Notes under the pieces: model-generated
Told to the model about the DNA's origin: nothing
What the model saw: the letters and a program-made list of their open reading frames with translations, nothing else
Databases searched by the model: none
Program-made: the position numbers and the translations under genes
Part shown: in pieces, positions 57,359-64,000 of the stretch
How the letters are laid out: each line of letters starts with the position of its first letter
How positions within the stretch are numbered: the stretch's first letter is position 1
Origin: Diaporthe sp. PMI_573
Lineage: Eukaryota; Ascomycota; Sordariomycetes; Diaporthales; Diaporthaceae
Direction: 5' to 3'
NCBI GenBank assembly: GCA_021399435.1
Contig: JAJTUP010000018.1
Coordinates: forward strand, 310,001 to 374,000
Length of the DNA stretch: 64,000 nt

Positions 57359-59968
57359 TCATGGAATGGCTTCCGCCTGCCCTCCACTTTCCGCAGCATC
57401 CATCGTGTTCCCTGTGGAATCTCTGTGCTCGCTTTCTTCAGTACTCAACTGACCGCTCACATTCATTATCGCTGTTTGGGCATCGAGTGTCCATGACTCG
57501 TCCGATACGGACGTCGTCGACGACGTCGCCGAGATACGTCCACTCAGGTGGGTCGCGCTGTCCGAATGCAAAGATCCCCTGGTTGGAGTGAAGGAGGGGT
57601 CTGCCGGAACAGTACTAGATCCGACAACTTCAGTCTTTGCCTTGGGTGCCTCCGGCCTGCGGAGGATGGGGTGTTCTGGATCCGAGATGTCTAGATTCGC
57701 CAAGAACAGTTCTGGGTCTGTAGTGGGGATGTCATCGGTGCATTTCGCCCATTCCCGCTCCATGAGCTGCTCGTGTGCCATACGATGCAGCTGCAGGCTG
57801 TTATTGCTGATCCATTCGAGATGTGCGTACGACTTATGCTGTCGGCGTTTATGCAGGCAGTTAAGGATTGGTTCTAGAATGTAGGATGTGACGGTGATGA
57901 GAGCACCCGCGATGAAGGTGAAGTATAGACCAAAGCAGCTGAAAGATGTGTACGCCGAGCTTCGAATTTTCTATATGTGTTATTAGAATATTTGATCTGA
58001 CTCGTCATGGAGAGACGTGGGTTGTGATGGCTTGTGGGTGGGATACCTGATTATTGCAAAGGTTCTGCTCCTGGTCGTTAAGTGGCGGCGTTCGATACTG
58101 AAGATACTCTGGATCGGCCGAGCCTTGTGCAGTGTCGACAACTGGTGCGCGTAAGCCTACTATCATCGCGTTTGATAGAATCGCGGCATGCCATGATTTC
58201 CCTGACATGCCAGGGCATTCAACTCACTAATGAGAGGTTAGCCAAATGGTCATGTAGAATCTTTGACCAATGTCGCCTAGTCTTTTTCCAAGACAAGACA
58301 AAAAAAAAAGTGACTCATTACGAAGTATGCAAAGGACTAACCATACTGCCTGCGTTGCAGCTGCAATCATATGCCACCATTGGAGTACATCCAGCTGCCA
58401 TTGATTATGCGGAAGTGGAGACTGAATGCCACCGAAAAGTGTAGAGTGAGATGCAAGCGAACCAGTCCCAAGATTGGCTAAGAGGCCTGGGAGAGTGTTA
58501 GGATAATTCAGGAGGGCCAGAAGAGGCCACATGAAGCGAGCTTGAGTCGCATTAGATGATGATGGCCGATCTGGAGCCAGGTCTTCGCTTGTCACGTTGA
58601 AGAGTGGTGCAGCGCCATAGATAGAATCCATCAGGCTTGCCAACGGCCCACAGCCACTGTCTCTTGGATAAGCTGAGTTACACCACTGGAATTGTTCAAG
58701 GCACCCCATTGGCGACGCTGAAACATCCGGGCGCCAGGTAGGTCGGCTCCCAGATCTTGATAAGTAGTAGAAGCTGTCCGTCGGAGTGGTCGCTCGATAC
58801 CAGTCATCGTCCATCAGTTGAGTGAAACGGACTCCGGCTCCAGATAGAAAGAAAACTGTCAAGTCTCCATCCAGCCGCACTAGCTCCGGTATCGGGATCC
58901 AAGAATCTGATTCTCCTTGAGCCCTGAAAATGCTATCAAAGCTTCAAGAAAATTAGAGATCGTTGTCCTTCTAGACGACTTGAGACGGACTCACCCAAAT
59001 TTAAAGTTCATCCCGGCCTTGGTAATCCCACGTAGAGCACCATTGTACTGGGAGTCCAAGTCATCGGTCGCATAGAGGTAGTCTATAGAACCCGTCCGGT
59101 TGTCAGACGGTCCGATGGGTACGGTGCCATAATGATACCTGTCCCAGCCTCTACCATCCTCTTCGACGTGGCTTGTGTAGTTGTCGGTTACAAGTGGAGC
59201 GCAATGTAGCACATGTCTGTATGCAAATCTTTCATTCATGGGGGCGTTTAGCCCCAGGTCGTCATTGCTGTCGATGTAGCCCGAGTCTAATCGTAGCGTG
59301 GATTGCGGGTTGCGACATATCTGATTCTGGAAAGGGCACTCGGCGGTGAAGTTCTCTGTATGTATTGGGAGACGGCTGAGAACAAACTTGTTGCAAGCTG
59401 TTGTTGCGTTGGACTGATTAGTGCGGTAACACTGTTGGGCGTAATTTGCTGCACTGTTTGACAGCGCCGAGTTCCGTTGAAACCCAAACGACTCGCCTTC
59501 TGCTGTAGCAGTTGCCAATATCGTGCCACAGTATTGGCTGTTGATTAGGACCTCGTCGCCAATTGAGCTTGAGATATTTGACGAGAAACCTCCCGCAGCT
59601 GTGAATGCAGCCAGGTAGCAGACGCTGAATATGATCAAGGGCACGAGGCCGGCAATGCCCTGAACTCGTGATTTGCGCCATGTCCAGAATAGAAAGAGAA
59701 ATTCACACATTGCCGACTCTGCAGCGCGCGAGTTACGCAGGATGACTTGGCGCTGGTGGTGGATGGCACTTCTGTCTGCGGCAGTGGAGTAACATCGATG
59801 CAAAACGAGGCAGGAGATCCTCCAGAGCCTGGAAGCGACAAACCCGACAAAGAGAGCCATGAAGGCGATGAGAAGGTTGCCGTACTGTTTGGTTGTGGTG
59901 AGGGTTGGTCCAAAAATAGGGCCACGAGACCAGTTCGTCCAAAACCCTGTATAGATGTTGTTGTCCAT
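57359..59968 (-). CDS. Large multi-span membrane protein of unknown function (fungal-specific)
   Basis: At least four exons. Exon 1 is 58995-59968 (MDNNIYTGFWTNWSRGP), and exon 2 starts at 58932 (donor GTGAGT, acceptor GATAG). The next junction, near 58140-58345, is not settled; the last exon holds IRSSAYTSFSCFGLYFTF and a long cytosolic tail. Membrane segments are at the N-terminus (GNLLIAFMALFVGFVA), near residue 105 (IAGLVPLIIFSVCYLAAFT) and in the last exon (FTFIAGALITVTSYILEP). A large Cys- and N-glycosylation-rich ectodomain lies between. This layout recurs in ascomycetes, often near secondary-metabolite genes, without known function. Confidence 0.72.
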
Positions 59969-61347
59969 GGCGGGGCGGGGTATGTGATATTCCTAAAGAA
60001 AGAAAAAGCGAGCCTTCGTTGGGTTGTGTATAGCTTGAACCGTGTTGACCAGACCCAACTATCTCAAAAGCAAACGAAGACACTTGCATTTCGACCTTTA
60101 TACCAGTCAGGTCCACACAACCCTCAATCAAATCAAAGACCAGCGATTGTCAATTTTGAGCGTGTCCGAAAGCTGAACCTTGTGTTACCCAACTGATCTA
60201 TCATGAATCTGCTTTGGGGCCAAATATTACAGCACTCCTTGGAATCAGCCCCCAGTGGCGATGCCGCCCATCCAATAATTCATCGAGGGCCAGGAATTGG
60301 ACGAAAACTCCTGAATACCTGCCGCACCACAGCATACACAGCTGAATGAACAATCGGGCTGGCCGTTGAGCAGAGCCCTGCCAATTAATTAAACGGCCTT
60401 ATCTTGGTTGAGACATGAGCTGCTGACTGGTGCATCAGTCGTCCAGAGATGATTCTAACACTAGATAACAGGGTCGATACACGCGCCGGGATATTTGCCT
60501 CATCACAGCTGCAGAAAACCGCCCCCTCCCCCACGCCAACCCTCTTCGGCCGGCATACATATCGTAGGACGGGGTTTGCGTAGCCTCGAAAACAGTCACC
60601 GGGACAGGATCTTAGCCGCAGTTGACCGGTGACCTTTCTTCCTGACGTCGCTCTCAAATTTTATTCAATTTCCTTACGCTGATGATGCAGCTACGGAGGT
60701 ATCGTGTACGTTATTACATCAATACAGCCACGTTCAGGAAATGCAAAAACAACTTGACAAGGCTTGTGGCCTGCTTGCCTTCTGTCTGGTTATCCCATTG
60801 GAAATTATTCCGCAGAAGGCTTTCCTATATTTTCCAAGAGGGGCTATCGCATAAGAGGTTGTTCTATAGGAGGTCATCCCATAGGGGGCTTTTGCATCAG
60901 AGTGTGTCCCACACCAGGTTTGGCAGTGAGTACTGCCCAGGTAGTTTACTACAGAATGCCCTGGCCGCAGAGCGGACACCAAGTAAAGCTCGTAATACAC
61001 TAATAACCCAGCCGCAGTCTCGAGTATACGGGTGATGCAAATGGAACAAATCATAGGCGAAGAGTATTGGGACTTCAACCCGCTTATGATTCACTCACGT
61101 GTACGAATGTGTCACTGTCACAAACGAGAGTGAGGGGAATTATTGAGTCTCAAGAAATGTACAGCAAAAGTCTTGAATTTGTATGGTATATACAGAGAAG
61201 CAACACAACGGTTCCCAATCCACAATCACCCAGAAGGCGGATTTCATCCCCGAGTCACCAAGGACTCAACCCCGTCTCTAAGTCATACACCCACGCTCAA
61301 GGTCTGTGGACCCCGAGAAGGGCAAAGGCTTCCAAGCTGAGAACCGC
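59969..61347. other. Intergenic region with repeat copy C
   Basis: No supported gene. Contains the third copy of the dispersed leader-plus-array repeat at 60735-60905. Confidence 0.5.
60735..60905 (+). repeat. Dispersed repeat, copy C (leader plus ~15-bp-period array)
   Basis: The leader has GACAAGGCTTGTGGCCTGC then CTGGTTATCCCATTGG. It is followed by units such as TGTTCTATAGGAGGT and CATCCCATAGGGGGC. One frame of the array translates as near-repeats of a YPIGG-like pentapeptide, but stops outside the array argue against a gene. Confidence 0.65.
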
Positions 61348-62100
61348 TTAAGCGCGGAAGGCACGGCGGGCCTTGCGCTTGGTGCAAGCGGAAGAGTCGT
61401 CAGCAGCCTGGGTAGGGGCGGCAGCAGCGTTAGCGGCGACCGAGGTGGTGGTAGCGGCAGCGCTGGAAGCAACCGGGGCAGCCGAGGAAGAGGCCGAGCC
61501 GGAGGAAGAGCCAGAGCCCGAGGCACCGGCGACGACGAAGTCGACACAGCTGATGTAGGTCTGGTCGATGGAGCGGGCGTCCCACCACCACTGGAGGGCA
61601 CAGCCACCCTCGGTGGAGCAGGTGGAGGGCAGGTCGGAGGGGATAGTGACGGAGAAGTTCTCGTCGCCGGGCTGGACGCCCTTCTCGGTGGAGGCGTACG
61701 AGTCCCAGGAGATGAGGGCCTCGCCGATGACGCTGTTGGCAGACAGGTCGACGACGGAGACGTTGGCGACACCGGTGTGGGGGGCGGCGACGTCGACGAC
61801 GAAGGGGACCTTCTGGCCGGCGGTGAAGCTCTGGATGGAGGCGGCGGTGGCGTCCTCGAACTGGTAGCCGCGGCACTGCCACAGGTGGCACTTGGCGGCG
61901 TCGAAGTCGGACTGCGAGGTGCCGATCTGGGCCATGGTCTGGATGTTGCCGTTGTTGTCCGAGGACTGCATGTTCCAGACCTGGTCACCGCAGGCGGACT
62001 TCATGGCATCGCCCAGGGGACGGGGGGTGGGAGAGGTGACACGGCCGTGGGCCGAGACACCGGCGGCGAAGAGGGCGACAGCGGAGATTTGCTTGTACAT
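61348..62100 (-). CDS. LPMO-like secreted copper protein (chitin-binding type-4-like)
   Basis: Single exon, 250 aa. The signal peptide MYKQISAVALFAAGVSA ends exactly before a histidine, so the mature protein starts HGRVTSPTPRP, as needed for the N-terminal half of a copper histidine brace. Conserved features include CGDQVW, KCHLWQCRGYQFED, TIPSDLPSTCSTEGGCALQWWWDA and IDQTYISCVDFVV, with paired cysteines. A Ser/Ala-rich, possibly O-glycosylated or GPI-directed tail follows. Codon use is strongly C-ending, a sign of high expression, and it creates long antisense frames. LPMOs cleave glycosidic bonds in chitin or cellulose oxidatively; the exact AA family and activity are not clear, and a copper-binding wall protein is possible. 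Confidence 0.8.
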   Translation of the reverse strand: MYKQISAVALFAAGVSAHGRVTSPTPRPLGDAMKSACGDQVWNMQSSDNNGNIQTMAQIGTSQSDFDAAKCHLWQCRGYQFEDATAASIQSFTAGQKVPFVVDVAAPHTGVANVSVVDLSANSVIGEALISWDSYASTEKGVQPGDENFSVTIPSDLPSTCSTEGGCALQWWWDARSIDQTYISCVDFVVAGASGSGSSSGSASSSAAPVASSAAATTTSVAANAAAAPTQAADDSSACTKRKARRAFRA

Positions 62101-64000
62101 CTTGACTGATTTGATGATGATTTGGTGTGGAAAAGGGGATGTTGAAATTGTGGGGTTTTTTGGAACAACTTGTTAGGCTCGGCCTGTAAGTGAGTGTATT
62201 GATTTTTTGAGTTTTGAAAGAATGTTTTCGCAAGAGCTGGCTTGCTAGAAAAGAATGGCTGTTGGTCCAAAAAAGGGAGAACTGTAGTGAAGCTTAAGCT
62301 GAGGCTGAAGATGAAGAGCCAAGATGGAACAAGCCCTGAGAGAATCAGGCGACGTCCCTTTTGTATTATGCTGCCCGCCCCCGTCGGCCCTCGTTCAGCC
62401 CCAGAAAAGAAGACCGAGGGAGACCCGCCATCGTCGGTGTCAGCCGAGATGAGTTTGGCCCTGGAGATCCCACGCGCCCGTTCCCCCCTTTGGTAGCAGT
62501 CGGTTTCATGCGCCTCGAAACGAATGACGAAGTGCTGCTTGCGGCTCTGGGACAGGGCGGGCTCGACATGTCAGAATTAAACGCGAGCCGGGGTGGACTC
62601 AGGGGTGTATCAGGGGAAGCGAGCCCATGTTGGACAGGCGGACAAATCAGAGAGGACTAAAACAAGCGACGAAACCAGGTACGTGGGTCTGCTGCTGCAG
62701 TAGGAGGCTGATTAAAGTCACATCCCGACCCACTGCATTCCCGGGATGAACCGACTCAGCCGAGTCAATCGTCAGCAGCCAAGCAGCCCCGGCGAAGAGC
62801 CTCAGGTCGATCAGAAACAACATCCTGAGGTCAATCACCGCCAAACGCTGCTCGGCCGAGTCGATCTCCCGCAATAGAAACAACGGCAGAAACATCAACA
62901 GGAAACATCGCAAAGCCATGCCTTCAACCCTACCTGGGTGACTCCCATTACCCTTGAGACATCGTGTTCCCGCTTACTGATAGTGCATTTCTCCTACACA
63001 GTATCTCATCTCCGTGGATTTTGTGCCTGCACTCCTTTCTAGCGGACTTCTCGAAAAGCCTGGAGCAATCTTTCTGAGGGGTGCTCCCCGCGTGCCGCCG
63101 AAGGAGCCTCCTTTTCCCTCGGTCACGATCCATGGTGTTTCAGGACAGGCAGGGGAAAACCCACAGCGCCACACAAGGGGCACCTGGGCCACCGCGATCC
63201 CCCAGCTAGATCCGTCCCATGTAGCGCCAAGCCCAAACCACTGACCGCATCAATTTGCGAATGGGAGATTTTCTCCGACCTCGACGACAAGAAAAATCCT
63301 GCAAGATATCACAGTAGAGCGTAGATGCCTCGGTGACAGCAACAGTGAAACAGCCACCGGAGAATTATGCGCACCGTCAAAAATATGCATACAGCAGATT
63401 GGGTACTTTTGTTGCTTGCATGGTAGAGATATCATCTCAGCGATAACAGTGATTACCAGCGTAGGAGTGCATCGTTACCCGCCAGGGGGTGACAATCACG
63501 TCCCGGGACCTAGAGAATACTACTCAAGCTTTCTGCCGACCCGATAAAGATAGAAAGGAGGCTCTTCACCAGGCGACGAGTCGGAAAATCTCCTTTTGGA
63601 ATCCCGAAGCCAGGCCGTAGATTAATCGCGTACGGACAGCCCAGGTGGTGGACCTCGACCGTTCACTGCCTCCTGGGACCAATGTCGATCAGTGCGAGCC
63701 AATACTAATTAGCAGGGTCGACCTGTCACATCGTCGCTGATCCACTTCGGCGTCCCGAAGGCGAGTGCCTGGCGGGAGCGTGTGTGGAAACGCGATGCTC
63801 GAGCCTTGGAGAGGTGCACAGGCTTCTCCGAGCCCAGTTGACGGACAATGCTTATTATGGGACGGATTCCTTGCTTCCCCAAAGAACTGCCCCTTTCTTG
63901 GTGTTTCCTCTCCCAAATGCGGAACTGGACACCACTCCAAGCACTCCATAGTTGGAGCCCGCTCCTTTCGTCAACGATCGGTGAGTCGTAGGAAACGATG
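62101..64000. other. LPMO-like gene promoter and terminal gene-free stretch
   Basis: 1.9 kb. The first 200 bases are the TTG/CAA-rich leader of the LPMO-like gene. The remainder has only unsupported short frames on both strands. Confidence 0.45.

Noticed and set aside
61306..62109. 267-codon Gly/Asp-rich open frame on the plus strand, and a Pro/Ser/Thr-rich frame in another register
   Set aside because: Both are shadows of the C-ending codons of the LPMO-like gene on the minus strand; neither has a domain.

Overview
The window looks like nuclear DNA of a filamentous ascomycete (Pezizomycotina, probably Sordariomycetes). Genes are mostly multi-exon with short introns (about 50-90 nt, GT...AG, CTAAC/CTGAC-like branch points). 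The families are typical fungal ones, intergenic spaces are 0.5-4.5 kb, and there is an AT-rich, RIP-like island. Gene models below were spliced by eye on the given strand and their reading frames were checked by arithmetic. No rRNA, tRNA, CRISPR array or intact transposon was found.

Layout. 0.3-8.5 kb: a DUF1993 protein, an ACS-type MFS transporter, an F-box protein, a secreted protein and a single-pass membrane protein. 8.5-13 kb: a gene-poor stretch with simple repeats. 13-15.8 kb: a large Ser/Asn-rich protein with a fungal N-terminal domain and a RhoGAP-like domain that lacks the arginine finger. 16.3-31.2 kb: six genes all on the minus strand, namely HMG-CoA synthase, an alpha-dioxygenase-like heme peroxidase, a tyrosinase, a type-B carboxylesterase, an intronless bacterial-looking sulfotransferase and a DHA1 MFS transporter. 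32.7-38.1 kb, plus strand: an IucA/IucC-type (NRPS-independent, NIS) siderophore synthetase and a ferric reductase. 38.8-44 kb: a family-25 glycosyltransferase and a GMC oxidoreductase. 44.3-50 kb: an ABCC transporter interrupted by two in-frame TAG codons. 52.4-54.7 kb: a second GMC oxidoreductase. 55.7-62.1 kb: a small secreted protein with a likely frameshift, a large membrane protein of unknown function, and an LPMO-like secreted protein. The last 1.9 kb has no gene I can support.

Most interesting system: the MFS exporter, NIS synthetase and ferric reductase form a compact iron-acquisition locus. The divergent promoter between exporter and synthetase carries three exact ATCWGATAA motifs (the SreA/Urbs1/Fep1 iron-regulator consensus) within 80 bp, and the ferric reductase promoter carries a fourth. 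A citrate-type NIS siderophore made, exported and reductively used under GATA-factor control would be unusual for an ascomycete, where hydroxamate NRPS siderophores are the rule. The neighbouring tyrosinase, sulfotransferase, esterase, alpha-dioxygenase and HMG-CoA synthase may be tailoring or precursor functions, but that is inference from position only.

A second theme is decay and rearrangement. There is a ~100-bp direct repeat of the MFS 3' end on both sides of the sulfotransferase, CAG-to-TAG-type nonsense codons in the ABC transporter, an AT-rich island, and a three-copy dispersed repeat family with a shared leader and a 15-bp-period array.
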